The notes below the pieces were generated by a model. It was not told the DNA's origin. It ran no database searches and was given only the letters and a program-made list of their open reading frames with translations. A program made the translations under genes and the position numbers. A stretch of 64,000 nucleotides of DNA, taken from contig NC_086026.1 in assembly GCF_036323735.1 (NCBI RefSeq), forward strand, positions 49,382,039 through 49,446,038, in the 5' to 3' direction. Shown here piece after piece: positions 12,594-23,153 of this stretch. The stretch comes from Rattus norvegicus. Taxonomy: Eukaryota > Chordata > Mammalia > Rodentia > Muridae. Position 1 is the first letter of the stretch; each line of letters begins with the position of its first letter.

Positions 12594-12680
12594 TGACGTC
12601 TCTGTCAACATCTCTGCAGTCAGTGAACATCCCGAGTTCATCCTGCATCTTCTGACTAATCAAATCAAGGACATATAAAA
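12594..12680 (+). promoter_or_regulatory. Candidate Tmem225 core promoter (CRE-like site and TATA box)
   Basis: A TATAAAA box at 12674-12680 sits 38 bp before the start codon, predicting transcription start near 12705 and a very short 5' UTR. TGACGTCT at 12594-12601 is one base from a full cAMP-response element, about 110 bp upstream of that start. CRE plus TATA close to the start is common among CREM-driven spermatid genes, which fits the known testis expression of Tmem225. Functional use is inference. Confidence 0.45.
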
Positions 12681-12717
12681 CATTGATGGTAGTCTCTGGT
12701 AGAAATTTTTATCCACA

Positions 12718-12898
12718 ATGATGCGCATTCCAAACAGAAGTATCCAGGCTGCCAACATATTCTTCTCCTCTGGGGCCATACTTCTGTTGATAGCAGGACT
12801 CATCATGGAAAACTGGGTGGAATTGATTCCCAAAGTGAGAAAAGATAAAGTTACCCACAGTCCATGGCTGGGATGCTGTCCTCCTTTTTGGCCTGAAG
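12718..12898 (+). CDS. Tmem225: Tmem225 coding exon 1
   Basis: Begins at the ATGATG pair and encodes the N-terminus, the first membrane segment and the 'HSPWLGCCPPFWPE' loop. The donor is gaag|gtcaga, leaving one base of the next codon (phase 1). Read-through into the intron would continue open to 12999, but the human alignment breaks exactly at the donor. Confidence 0.9.
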
Positions 12899-15062
12899 GT
12901 CAGAACTATAATATGGAAAGTGGTGGGTGGAAGAGAAATCAACTTACCCTTTATTCCTGGGAGCAACTTTCTCAGGCAACTGTAAGCCATTTGCTGTAAA
13001 ATTTCGTCATGTAGATGTTTGGAAGAAAAGATTGGGGTCTCAGTGATTTAAGCACTGATTGTTTGTTTGTTTGTTTTTGTCTTTTCAAGACACATTTTCT
13101 CTGTGTAGCCCTAGATGTCCTGGAACTCACTCTAGATCAGGCTGGCCTCAAATTAACAGATGTTCATTTGCCTCTGCCTCCCAAGTACTGGGATTAAAGG
13201 CATGAGCCACCACCTCAGCTTAAGCACTGAACTTTTGAAAAACCTATTCAGTAGCAGTAGAATAGTCAGTACAAGTAGTCACATGTGGGTATGAAGAAAA
13301 TGACTGGCCTAAAGGAATATAGATTTTAACACTCTGGGAGCAAATGGGATGGTATAATACTTAATGACCTATGAGTTATAAAGACTTTCATAAAGACACT
13401 AAACTTCTGCTGGTTCAATTTTTCTGTCCTGAATATATTGCCTCTTTATTCTTTATTCCTTTTCTCTCCTCTGTATTCTGATTTTTTTTTGACCCTCATG
13501 AAAGTTTGACCTGGGCAATCGTGGAAATGAGTCTAGAAGAAATATATATCCTTCTCTCAATATAGCTTCTGCTTCCCAACAGAGAGCCTGGAGGCAATCA
13601 GACGGATGATGATGATGAGTCTCAACATTTCCATCTATCTAAACTTGATCATAGGTCTGCAGTTCACCTACATGATTTCTCAAAATAAGTGTGTGCATCT
13701 CCTTATTGGCTTCCTGAGTTTCTTCACAGGTAGCTTCCTGGCTTCATTGCTATTGATGGAAGTTGCAATGGGCTTGCGGGTTCCAATCTGCAATCTTTAA
13801 ATAGCTAAGCTTTCCAATTCTCTGATTCAAGGGTACATATTGTTTCTGAATTAGATCTATCACTGACTTAGGATAACTCTGTGGAACAGCCGTGCTGGGC
13901 GGGATGTGTTGTTCCTCTCACCGTAGGGTGAATGGGAGTGAAGACTTGACTAATGGGTTTAAACTTCCTGAGAATAAGACTTTTCCTTTTGAACACTAGG
14001 TTGCCTTTTGTTCTATGCAATCATTGTGTATCATCACAAGCTAAATAAAGGTCAGTATGTGTACTTCGTTAATTACAAGACCAAATGGATAGTTTTCACC
14101 ATCTACTTAACCATCGCCCTCTTTCTTACCTGTGGTAAGTATCCTCCCCTCAGCCCTGGGGACCTTAAAGAGAGATGAGATTCAGTCCACAGCCAGGGAG
14201 AGAAATATGAAATGACAAAAATGGAGAATCAGAGAAGATACCAAAGTCTGTACTTTAAAGGATGAAAAAAAAAAATCACCTGGACTAACTCTCTAAATAG
14301 GGTTCTTAGGAGCAGAAAGCTGAAATTGGACATGGTAGGCTATGCCTGACTCCAGGGACATTCGTTGTCTTCTCCTTTTAGTACCTTTCCAACTTAAATG
14401 CAGATTAAAAACCATGAAAGACACCACCAATGACAATGGGTAAGAACAGGTATTCAATCATGGTAAGAGAGGACAGGGATTCAAGGAATAGAGTTTGGTG
14501 CCCATGTAATTACAAGACAGCTAGCGATAGTAGCCAGATATAGTTGTAGTAATGCCAAAGAGACCCAACAAGACAGGAGGTCCCCTTCTCCTGGGAAGCC
14601 ATAGAATTTTATAAGAATTGCACTTCCCCCAAGGAACCCAGGCAGAAACACACCTCCCAAGGGAGCTGAGAAACACTGAAGTTACTGTGGCTAAATTCCA
14701 CTTCCTCTGAGTGAAGCTGGGAAGTGTTCACAAAGCTCAGGGGTCAGGGTCTTCTAAATATTTGGAAGGAAGTGATCTTACATCTCTCCGTGGTACACTA
14801 ATCCTGATCCCTTGCTTCTCTGTCCCTAGGTATCTTCAGTTTCATACAGTGCACAAACAGATGTGCGTGCATGAAATTCTGTGTACCCCACACAGAAAGT
14901 AGCAGCAAAGCAATGACTCAGAATACAATCCAAGTTATTTCACTTCCTCCACGATCGGAAATGCCTCGAAGTATCGTCCATATGCACTCTGATATGCCAG
15001 GCAAGGAGGGTTCCATATCCAAACCACATCTCCAATCACGTCGTGTGACCTGGGCTCTGTGA
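12718..15062 (+). CDS. Tmem225: Tmem225, transmembrane protein 225 (four coding exons, 231 aa)
   Basis: The CDS joins 12718-12898, 13583-13729, 14000-14134 and 14830-15062, all introns GT-AG and all in phase 1; total 696 nt including TGA. The product resembles human TMEM225 throughout: 'PNRSIQ' start, 'HSPW..CCP..WPE', 'FTYMISQNK', 'VYHHKLNKGQ', 'MPRSIV' and the C-terminal RVTWAL. Four membrane segments are predicted (about 12-32, 70-92, 98-120, 140-163), a PMP22/claudin-like layout with a cytosolic tail. The last residues RRVTW fit the RVxF/W docking motif for protein phosphatase 1, and mouse TMEM225 has been reported as a PP1-gamma2 regulator in sperm. A second in-frame ATG follows the first directly. 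The gene appears intact. Confidence 0.93.
13059..13219 (-). mobile_element. B1 SINE in Tmem225 intron 1
   Basis: Read on the minus strand it has the B1 order: 'gtggctcatgcctttaatcc', 'cccagtacttgggaggcaga', 'gaggccagcctgatctagag' and 'acacagagaaaatg', ending in an A-rich tail shown as (GTTT)n on the + strand. A perfect 11-bp target duplication, ttaagcactga, flanks it at 13048-13058 and 13220-13230. Confidence 0.92.
13583..13729 (+). CDS. Tmem225: Tmem225 coding exon 2
   Basis: The acceptor is ttcccaacag|AGAG and the donor ttcacag|gtagct. It encodes the second membrane segment, the short 'FTYMISQNKC' loop and the start of the third segment ('FLSFFTG'). Bases 13583-13584 complete a split Glu codon. 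Using the donor at 13730 rather than reading on removes a non-homologous stretch that ends in a stop at 13800. Confidence 0.9.
14000..14134 (+). CDS. Tmem225: Tmem225 coding exon 3
   Basis: The acceptor is gaacactag|GTTGCC and the donor a strong acctgtg|gtaagt. It encodes the end of membrane segment 3, the 'YHHKLNKGQY' loop and most of segment 4 ('WIVFTIYLTIALFLTC'). Phase 1 on both sides. Confidence 0.9.
14382..14439 (+). other. Possible alternative or cryptic Tmem225 exon
   Basis: A 58-nt stretch has a good acceptor (cttctccttttag) and a strong donor (atgg|gtaaga). Its length is not a multiple of three, so inclusion would shift exon 4 into a frame that stops after about 24 codons and lose the RVTW motif. 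There is no counterpart in the human protein as I know it. It may be a decoy exon. Confidence 0.3.
14830..15062 (+). CDS. Tmem225: Tmem225 coding exon 4 (C-terminal tail)
   Basis: The acceptor is tctgtccctag|GTATC. It encodes a Cys-rich juxtamembrane segment ('CTNRCACMKFC'), the conserved 'MPRSIV' element and the terminal RVTWAL followed by TGA at 15060-15062. The tail is hydrophilic, consistent with a cytosolic PP1-binding region. Confidence 0.9.
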
Positions 15063-15427
15063 CTTGATGGTCTGCACCTTTCATACTGTCATCCTGTCAT
15101 TGCTATGGAATTAGCTGTATGTTTCCAATCGTTCATCTGTATGGCAATGGAAAGATTCAGAAAAATGTCTGTTTTTAAACCTTGGCCTGATAAATGATTT
15201 CCCCTATAGTTGTTCTATTTCATTAATATAAAAGGTTTAAATGAATAGTATTTGCTGCACTGTTAACTCTAACCATAAGGAATACTTTTTCTAATTTTGC
15301 TGTGTAATCTTTTGAACATATTGAATGGAAGGCTAACCATTACGATAAACACCTGTGGACACATCATTATTAATTTTTAAGATTATGTCCTTTTTATTAC
15401 TTCTACATTTCTATTGCAAGATTTTTT

Positions 15428-15433
15428 AATAAA
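15428..15433 (+). terminator. Candidate Tmem225 polyadenylation signal
   Basis: AATAAA about 370 bp past the stop codon, the first canonical signal after the CDS and followed by T-rich sequence. Another A-rich AATAAAA lies near 15481. Confidence 0.5.
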
Positions 15434-15499
15434 AAATTATTTCCCTCTAGACATTTTCCTAATTTTACCTTCACTTCCCATAATAAAATACTTTTCAGG

Positions 15500-17050
15500 A
15501 TGGATGGATGGATGGTGATTTTACATCATGTTCTCATTTCTACTTTAATGCTGCTGTATAAATGATTTCCAACAAACTTCCTAAGTGTTTAGCAAAATGG
15601 TATATGTGTCGGGCTCAGTGGCAACAAGCATAAGCTAGGACAGGACCACCGGGAAAACAAGGCAAAGTTTATCACCTCTGTGAAACAAGTGTCTCTGTTC
15701 AACTTCCCTATCCCAATGTGGCAAATCCACATCATTGGTCAACCATGGCAGCATTGCCTGTTAGCGTCAGCAGGTAAACATGAACTAAACACTTCTGACG
15801 CTTCACCCGTGTTAAAGGCAGGCTTCATCCAGGTAACGAGAGAATCGCATTATTGTTTGTGGAGACACAGAACGTTCCGAGACGTGCACTAAACTATTTG
15901 GGGTTATTTTACACCCCATTAATCACTGTTTACATCAGTGTTTGTATCAAGCCTAATATTCTACACATATATATTACATATTTATATGTGTTATTTTAAA
16001 TTTCTTGAGAAATTTTGTGGGGAAAGGGAAAGTACCAGTGTGCTTCTCCTTGTACCCCGCAGTGTTACATCTGTGGCAGCAACCAAATGACTTAAGCACC
16101 CCCTCCTCTACCCTCATCACTCAGCAAGTTCTTACCGGGTCTCTCAAATCAATCTCATACTTGAATACTCTATCTAGCCATTTGAAAAACAGATGATCAA
16201 CAGTAGTGGAAAACAGTGTATACTGTCAGGCATGATTGAAACAAGTTACTTTAACCTCTAAGCACTGTTCACTCTTCGTCATTTTCTACTGTTTATCTAC
16301 TCATAGTGCATTTTATGACTGCTCCTTGGTGGACCGTTTTGCCGCTGGTCCCTTATGACTTATACTTAAGATAACCAATTTGTGAAACTTGAACTAGGGC
16401 TATTTTTGTCTTCAACTCTACTCACTCAGTTTCTCTTTGAGGTCATTTTCCGCAGGCTTGCTCTCTAGGAAGTAATTTTCTAGCAGCCATTTTCATTATC
16501 TGTATTATTTAATATAATTATCATGTGAGACACTGCCTGTGTTCTTTTTTAAGTATATGCTCAACATCACACCAAGCTTCTGGTGCTGGAGCTTTCATCA
16601 CTGGAAAACCAAATATTACAAACCTGACGAGAATAAGGTGACATCAGTAGAGTGTCACTTGCAGTGCCATGGAAGATCGCACAGACACAAAGGAAAGTGG
16701 ATTTGAAGTCAGCAAGATCACAGGTGAAACAGTAACAGGCAGATAACAAGTGGATGCATAGCAGGCAGCTGAATATGAACACATTACTCCACCTGTCAGG
16801 CTTAGGGTTAGAGGGCTTAGAAGAAGGAAGAGATGGATGTGAATTCTAAAGCAGTTGCCCCATCTATACTGTAGAGTATGCTGTTTGTGCAGAACTAAAT
16901 AGTTTGGAAGTTTACTATTTGGGCATAGAAACATTGGAAAGGAAGACAATATTCAAATATTTGTGATAAAAGATTTTTTATTAGCACATAAACCTTATTT
17001 CAATAGTTAGGACCCTTTGGGTTTTCTGGTTACTTTGTTCTGAGTAACCC
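15500..17050. other. No gene seen
   Basis: Mixed AT-rich sequence with a short (GGAT)n run near 15499-15517. Open frames are short and without recognisable similarity. I found no trace of another olfactory receptor here. Confidence 0.5.
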
Positions 17051-17056
17051 AGTTTT

Positions 17057-17195
17057 TAACACTTTTGAAAATTGCTGAGAAAAAATGAAAAAATGTATCA
17101 CGTTACTGTAAATTCTAGTTCCCCACTTTCTAACACTTTTGAAGATTGCCAGGAAAAATGAAACAATGCATCACGTTACTGTAAACTCCTCAGTT
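17057..17195. repeat. Two-copy tandem duplication, 74-bp period
   Basis: 'taacacttttgaa' starts at 17057 and again at 17131, and both copies run on to 'atcacgttactgtaaa' with scattered differences. This looks like a local duplication rather than a microsatellite. Confidence 0.85.
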
Positions 17196-17199
17196 GTCC

Positions 17200-18125
17200 T
17201 AAACTTTGTCCTCCTTGTTACTGTTCCACTTGTTTTTCCATGACCAAATTGCTGAAATCTAAATATAAAAAGAAAATTTTAACATAAGCAAGGAAACACA
17301 ATTCAAATGCACGATTTCTTTCCAGAAATCCTAGAGATCAAAACCTAAAGAAAGCTCTTCTTAAATGAGATGACCTAACAGCATCCCAAGGTTAGAAAAC
17401 TGTTTTCCCTGTAAGGCAGACCTTAATGCCTACAAAGGTCAATCCTTATGGGAAACACCCAGTGCCCTGATGAATTAAAGGCTCCATATACAAAGCTAGG
17501 AAGCATAAGTGAATGTGACAGTCTAGTGAACAAGCTGGAGACCAGGGAAAAGTGTTCATGGGGCAGCTGGAACTGGTCCTCATCTCACGCACATCTCCCA
17601 ATAGCTGTACTCTTCTGACTTTGTCTACTACGGTGGGAGACCAGAGATTTAATCCTTGTAATATCTGATCAGAAAAGGCTAAAGACTTAGGAATACCATA
17701 TACAGAGGGGACATGTAAAGCTTAAAAATGAGGCTCATTTTAAAGTCTTTTGTTTCCTCTTATACAGAGTATAAACAGGTAACCACACACCCACATTCAT
17801 AACTGACTGACCGATGTAATAGCAGAACTCAAAATTAAGAGATTTTCTACAAACTGGATAGAACCAGATATACTTGCATAAACTGTAATAAGGTACCACA
17901 TTGTCACTCATATGTGGACTATCGCAAAGTCAACCTCATAGAACTTGCATGTAGTAGTTACCAGAGGCCAGATTAGGAGGTCAGCAGGGCAGGAAGTAGT
18001 TGATCGATGGATACTAACATAGTTAAAGTGCTGGGGTACGTTTTTAGAGTAAATTGACTATGGATAACTTCAATGTACACTTCAAAAACCTGAAACACCA
18101 CATCAAACCTCTCCACCCAGTCAGA
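17200..18125. other. No gene seen
   Basis: No recognisable gene. A stretch near 17820-18060 looks like degraded rodent repeat but cannot be assigned. Confidence 0.45.
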
Positions 18126-18129
18126 TCCT

Positions 18130-18977
18130 GAATATCCTTCTGTAGGGTCTAGCCCTATGAGTCTGTCTTACTTTCTCTTTCACATACTGTCCCTAAGCCC
18201 CAAGATCCAGTCAAGACCCCATATTCAGTACCCCAGCCCAGGCTGGCCACCCATGCCTGAATCACAATCTACAGGCCTCTCCTCCTCCACATCCAACCTC
18301 GTCACCCAGCCAGGTCTATCCCCATACTCTGGTTTGAACCAGGATACACACTCTTCACAGCAGCTCTCTCCTCTCTGTCCACCTGACTGGACTCCAATAT
18401 CTAAGTCCAACCCAACAAAATATCCTGTCTTCTAGTGCAGACAGTTCTGTCCACGTCAAACGCAGAACTAACAAAGTCCAAAGGTCCATATCTTATCCTA
18501 AAACTACAATTTAAAGATCAAGGCAGTATCTCCCTTCCAAAACACAGCAATGTAGAAATGTTCAGAAGTGAGAATTACATACATGAACTACAGAACACAT
18601 AATTTAAAAGATCAGTCACAAGCTTCATTTAAAAAATCCAAGGAATTTAAGAAGCCAGGAAGAAAAACAAAATTAGAGAAAAAGAGATAAAGAATAACAC
18701 TTTAGTGATAGCCAAGAAGTTACACACATAGGATGATGGATATGGTAAAACGGCCCAGGATGGGAACATGGAATTCAATAAAGTGATAAAAGCACTAATG
18801 CGAAATCAAGCTGAATGTAGATGGAATTGAAAAGCCTGATGATTCAACTAGAAAACTCCAAAGGAAGCCTGGCAGGTCCCATGCATCAAGCAGAAGAGAG
18901 AATATCAGGGACTCAAAAACAAAACATGGGGTTTAGACCAAATGAGGAATATGGAAAAAATTATAAACATAATTTGA
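18130..18977 (+). mobile_element. Lx-family L1 5' fragment: 5' UTR and start of ORF1
   Basis: The Pro/Ser-coding pyrimidine-rich 5' part (18130-18540) and the following 'gaagtgagaattacat' / 'aggaatttaagaa' / 'gaagatggaattgaa'-like segments match the 5' UTR and ORF1 start of old rodent Lx elements. ORF1 begins near 18557 and is broken by stops. The Lx sequence stops where the Nsa2 retrocopy begins, and no downstream Lx continuation is seen after it. Confidence 0.65.
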
Positions 18978-19632
18978 TGTGGTGTCTCAGGACTTTCCAA
19001 CACGATTAAGCAGAAACAAAAAGAAAAGGCAGGAAAATGGGAGGTCCCTCTACCCAAAGTTCGTGCCCAAGGAGAAACAGAAGTATTAAAAGTTAATAGA
19101 ACAGGAAAAGGAAAAAAGAAGTCATGGAAGAGAATGGTTACAAAAGGCTGCTTTGTTGGTGATGGTTTTACAAGAAAACACCTAAATATGAAAGATTCAT
19201 TAGGCCAATGGGCCTACATTTCAAAAAATCCCATGTCACACAGCTTGAGCTGAAAGCTACCTTTTGCCTGCCTATGCTCGGTGTGAAAAAGAATCCCTCA
19301 CCCCATTATATACAACCCTAGGTGTGATCACCAAAGGAACAGTCATTGAAGTGAATGTGAACGAGCTGGGCCTTGTGACACAAGGAGGCAAGGTGATTCG
19401 GGGAAAGTGTGCCCAAGGTACCAACAATCTGGAAAACGATGGGTCCATAAATGCAGTCTTGCTGGTCTGACAGTGACGTCATACAAGTCATTCCACTCAC
19501 TATGGAAGACTAAACACTGTCAGGAAAACACAATTGTTGTGATCTTTCTGAACTACCAATCAGCCTTACCCCATGGGCAGTCATAAGAAGTATTTATTAA
19601 ATTGCAAAGGAAAATAAAACACTGCCCAATTT
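18978..19632 (+). pseudogene. Nsa2-ps: Nsa2 processed pseudogene, 5'-truncated
   Basis: Intronless copy of the 3' part of the NSA2 (TINP1) ribosome-biogenesis factor mRNA. Translation gives '[20 protein letters not shown]', '[18 protein letters not shown]' and, after a frameshift near 19300, '[19 protein letters not shown]' ending 'INAVLLV' with TGA at 19468-19470. About 150 bp of 3' UTR follow, with AATAAA near 19614 and an A-rich tail. The N-terminal half of the protein is missing, and frameshifts make it non-functional. NSA2 acts in 60S ribosomal subunit assembly in the nucleolus. Confidence 0.93.
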
Positions 19633-19639
19633 AAAAAAA

Positions 19640-19925
19640 ATAATAACATAATAGAATTAGCAATGAATCTACTATAATCTTAAAAAAATGTTAAGATAAT
19701 GAAAGTATTCTGACCCTCCTTATGCCAAAAACTAGTGTTCTATGTGAGTTAGTATATATGTTAATTAGCTAGATTTAGTAATTTTCCAATATGTTCATTG
19801 CATATATGAATTACTTCAAAGTATTATGTTGGACATATTGGTAAATATTTACAATTTATGTCACATTCTTAAAAATTTAAGAAATGTTTGGTATTTGTTT
19901 GTTTTGGTGCTTTTTATGTAAAAAA
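19640..19925. other. No gene seen; AT-rich
   Basis: AT-rich sequence following the Nsa2 tail, without any recognised feature. Confidence 0.5.
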
Positions 19926-19931
19926 AATAGT

Positions 19932-20095
19932 AGTTGGAACTTGCGAGGACCTTCAAGAAGGCTCAGCAAATAGAGGCGCTGGTTACTACCAAGCTCGATG
20001 ACCTGATTTCAACTCCCAGTCCCCATGTGGTGTGAGATGAGAACTGACTCCAGCAAGTCTTCTCAGTGTCCTCAGGAGGGTGTGGCATACAACAT
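19932..20095 (+). mobile_element. B2/B3-type SINE
   Basis: 'aaggctcagcaaatagaggc' followed by 'gatgacctgatttcaactcc' and 'gtgtcctcaggaggg' is the tRNA-derived head and body of a rodent B2/B3 SINE. Its 3' end runs into the purine tract, which may have grown from its tail. Confidence 0.65.
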
Positions 20096-20523
20096 GGGGT
20101 GGGGGGAGGGGAGGGGAGTAGCAGGGGGAAGTGGGACAAGGAGGAGGGAGAAGGAGAGGGAGAAAGGGGAAAAGGAGAGGAAAGAAGGAGGAGAAGGAGG
20201 AGGAGGAGGAGGAGGAGGAGGAGGAGGAGGAGGAGGAGGAGAAAAAGGAAGAAAAGGAGGAGAAGGAAGAGGAAGAGGAGGAGGAAGAGGAAGAGGAGGA
20301 GGAAAAGGAGGAGGAAAATGAGGAGGAGGAAAAGGAAGAGGAGGAGGAAAAGGAGGAGGAGGAAGAGGAGGAGGAAAAGGAGGAGGAGGAAAAGGAGGAG
20401 GAGGAAGAGGAAGAGGAGGAAGAGGAGGAGGAAAAGGAAGAGGAGGAGAAAAAAGGAAGAAGAGGAGGAAGAGGAGGAGGAAGAGGAGGAGGAAGAGGAG
20501 GAAGAAGAGGAGGAGGAGGAGAC
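20096..20523. repeat. Long purine-only (GGA/GAA)n tract
   Basis: More than 400 bp almost entirely of A and G on the + strand, built from irregular GGA, GAA and AAGG units; pyrimidines are confined mostly to the first ~40 bp plus a single T near 20320. It is open in several frames as Glu/Gly/Arg-Lys runs, which is a composition effect. Mirror-symmetric purine tracts of this type can form intramolecular triplex (H-DNA) under torsion. Confidence 0.97.
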
Positions 20524-20539
20524 TAAAAAGAAATAAATG

Positions 20540-22100
20540 TTTAAATCATCTTTTTTATGGTCAGACTATAAGAGAAACATAAGGAAGACATCAATGACAG
20601 AAAGTCCTTGTTATAGGCTAGAGGATCTTGGTTTAGGGAGCAAATGCTCTTTCATAAAGAGTCTTCTCCTTTGCTTCTTTATCCCATCAAAATAGTAAGA
20701 TTTCAAGGAGTCATGAAGCAAATGTGACTTTGAGTTGCCTCCAGTGTGGAAGTGCTTCCCCCAAGAAGCAGGAGTGTTGGTATGACTCAAATCATCCAAC
20801 TCATCAAAGGAGTACATTGAGGTTGGACCTCAAGTTCAATAACAAGAAATATCATTTCTCTGTCCCTGTCCTCCATAGACTCAAAAAACAGACTGCTGCT
20901 GCTGTAGCCAACTGGTCACAAAACTAAGACTTTGGCTTCATGGGTCCCAGTCAGCTCTGTCAGCTTCTGCCTTAAGGACAATATTTGAATAGGTTGAGAG
21001 AAATGGATTGTGCATAAATTACCAATTACACTTTTAGCTTTTACAGGTTATCTCCTTCATAAACTAAACTTGTTGAGGAGGTCTTCAGAGAGAAGTTGGC
21101 GTTTGCAAATTTCAAGAGTTCAGTAGTAATTTATTGTCAACTTATAAACTGGAAAGGCATCAACTGTCGAGCAGCCTCAAACTCACACAACAAAAAACCA
21201 AAAGTTCATCTAATAAAGAAGAAAATGGGGGCAAAAAAATCCCCCATACAGTTCTCTAAAGCATATGCACGTATTCTTGTATCCATAGATATTAATATAG
21301 CATGAATGGCATAAATTTGTAGTTAGCATTTGGGTGGTGTGGCACGCTGGAGGAATGCACTGTTGGACTCACTAATCTTTATGCACGGAAACATACTACA
21401 GAACACAAAGCCAGAAGAGACGCTGGCAGGGGGAGCCCACAGCTGTTTCCTACACATTGGTCACACAACCTTTGATAGAAATTAAAGCAGCTGGTGGGAA
21501 CAGCTGGGGATAATACAGATCAACACAGAACTAAAACAGAGACAATGACTCTTCCTAAAACAGAGACAATGACTCTTCCTGGAAAACCTGGGAATCAGGG
21601 GACCTGTCACAGGTGAGACCAAGTCCTTGTGCAAAAACCAAATACCTCGGAGCCAGTCCTGCTCCACTTCCTGTTGTCAAACTCAGTTCCAACCAGCAGT
21701 CCTCAGTCAGCCAATGAAAAGAGCCAAATTGAAAAAGGAAAGCAGAAAATGAAGATTGATTTGATAAGGCTACATTGGGAAGAAGGATAAGGAAATCCAA
21801 TGAATTTCCCCAACTTTCCCCTCACCTCAGATACCCTTACCCACCCCCAGACCATCTTTGACCCCACTGTGTGGGCATCTGGTCTCAACCTGTGAGGTAA
21901 TCCAACAAGTTGTTAGAGCTGTGGGAAATCTCTTTCTGAGAGACAAATTCAGTCTCTGAAAAAAAGGTGTTTTTTCTTTTTCCCAGCAAGAGATTCCTGA
22001 GGGGAAATTTCCACTTCTTTGGGGCCAATTGTTTCAATAATCTGATAGTCAGATTGAGAGACTAAGTATCTTTTTAGAATATCTTCACTTCTACCAGTCA
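20540..22100. other. No gene seen; contains a 24-bp perfect duplication
   Basis: No recognised gene. A perfect 24-bp tandem duplication (starting ctaaaacagagac) lies at 21531-21554 and 21555-21578. Confidence 0.5.
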
Positions 22101-22105
22101 TGTTA

Positions 22106-22582
22106 TGTTATGGCCAAGTCGCAGGTACCCTAAAGACCACCGAGGAGCCAATTCTGAAGTTAAACACATAAGGGTCTTTATTTGGGGCTCTAGAGCAAGG
22201 TCTCTTGACTTCGCAGCAGGTCAGAGTGAGAACCCCAAGTCTAGGAGTTTAGAGGTTTTTATTGTGGTTACAGCAAACTTGGGGAATTTCCATACATGTC
22301 ACCAAGTTAACATTTTTTAAAACTTCATTTCTGGCATACTCAGCAGGAACTGAACACGAGGACAAAGCCACCTGACAAACAGGATGGTCAGGTTATCTAT
22401 TCTCTGCAGGATATCTTAGGTTATCTCTATGTCCCTTGGTCCTGCTATTGTAGTCTGACCATTGCAAAGGTGGGGGGGTGGGTGGATTGCTCAGGTGTGA
22501 TTTTCTTCCTGGAATTGGAGTTTAGCCCCTGGTCTCACATAAAATGGAGTGTCTTCAAAATCAGGGTAGGTTGGATTTTACA
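22106..22582 (-). mobile_element. Solo ERV LTR, copy A
   Basis: A 477-bp element starting TGTAAAATCC and ending ...CATAACA on the minus strand, with an AATAAA signal in 'cacaataaaaacc' form. The flanking 4-bp duplication gtta (22102-22105 and 22583-22586) suits a gamma-like (class I) retrovirus. It is the same family as copies at 26622 and 32122. No gag, pol or env sequence adjoins it, so it is a solo LTR. Confidence 0.75.
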
Positions 22583-22599
22583 GTTATCCCACAAACTAC

Positions 22600-23095
22600 A
22601 ACAGACTCCGGCAAGTCAATGTATTTCTGTTTTCTCAGTTGCCTTGATTATAAAATAAAGTGACTGTGTTGTTGGGTAGCAGAGAACAGAAAGATCTGAG
22701 CCAGTTGGTGTAGCAGTTGCAGGGAGACTTCATGTGTAAAGTAGATGTACTGCCCAAGTGCTTGAGGTTACACTTACCAAAGCCCAGAAGATCCCGAACA
22801 GATAACGAAGCATCCTTGAAATCCTCCAAGTTGAGAGGGAAACTCTAGGTTCCCCCTTTTCTCTCTCCTTCTTGTCTTTCTTGCTTTTCCCACATCAGAG
22901 ATAATTGTGAACATTGTCTGAGCAAAATGGAGTCACACAAGTCAGATTTTACAAAAGCATGCTCCTGTGGAGAACTTGAGACCATGAAGGAAGCATGCCT
23001 TTGAGCACCCATGTATATAGAAAGTATTATGAACTCTTTCTGGGGGACTTTTATAAGCACACACCATAATAATAACTTTTCATAATAACAACCTC
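22600..23095. other. No gene seen
   Basis: Between the LTR and the CT repeat I recognise no gene. Open frames are without similarity. Confidence 0.5.

Positions 23096-23097
<2 letters not shown>

Positions 23098-23150
<53 letters not shown>
23098..23150. repeat. (TC)n microsatellite
   Basis: About 26 TC units, preceded by 'cctcccttc'. Confidence 0.97.

Positions 23151-23153
<3 letters not shown>

Noticed and set aside
12709..12990. Minus-strand 93-codon frame opposite Tmem225 exon 1
   Set aside because: Shadow of the real exon, with no independent support.
14711..14902. 63-codon frame overlapping Tmem225 exon 4 in another frame
   Set aside because: Starts in the intron and disagrees with the conserved exon 4 frame; relevant only if the alternative exon at 14382-14439 is used.
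20025..20536. Long open frames of Glu/Gly and Arg/Lys
   Set aside because: They are translations of the purine-only repeat, open in all three + frames.
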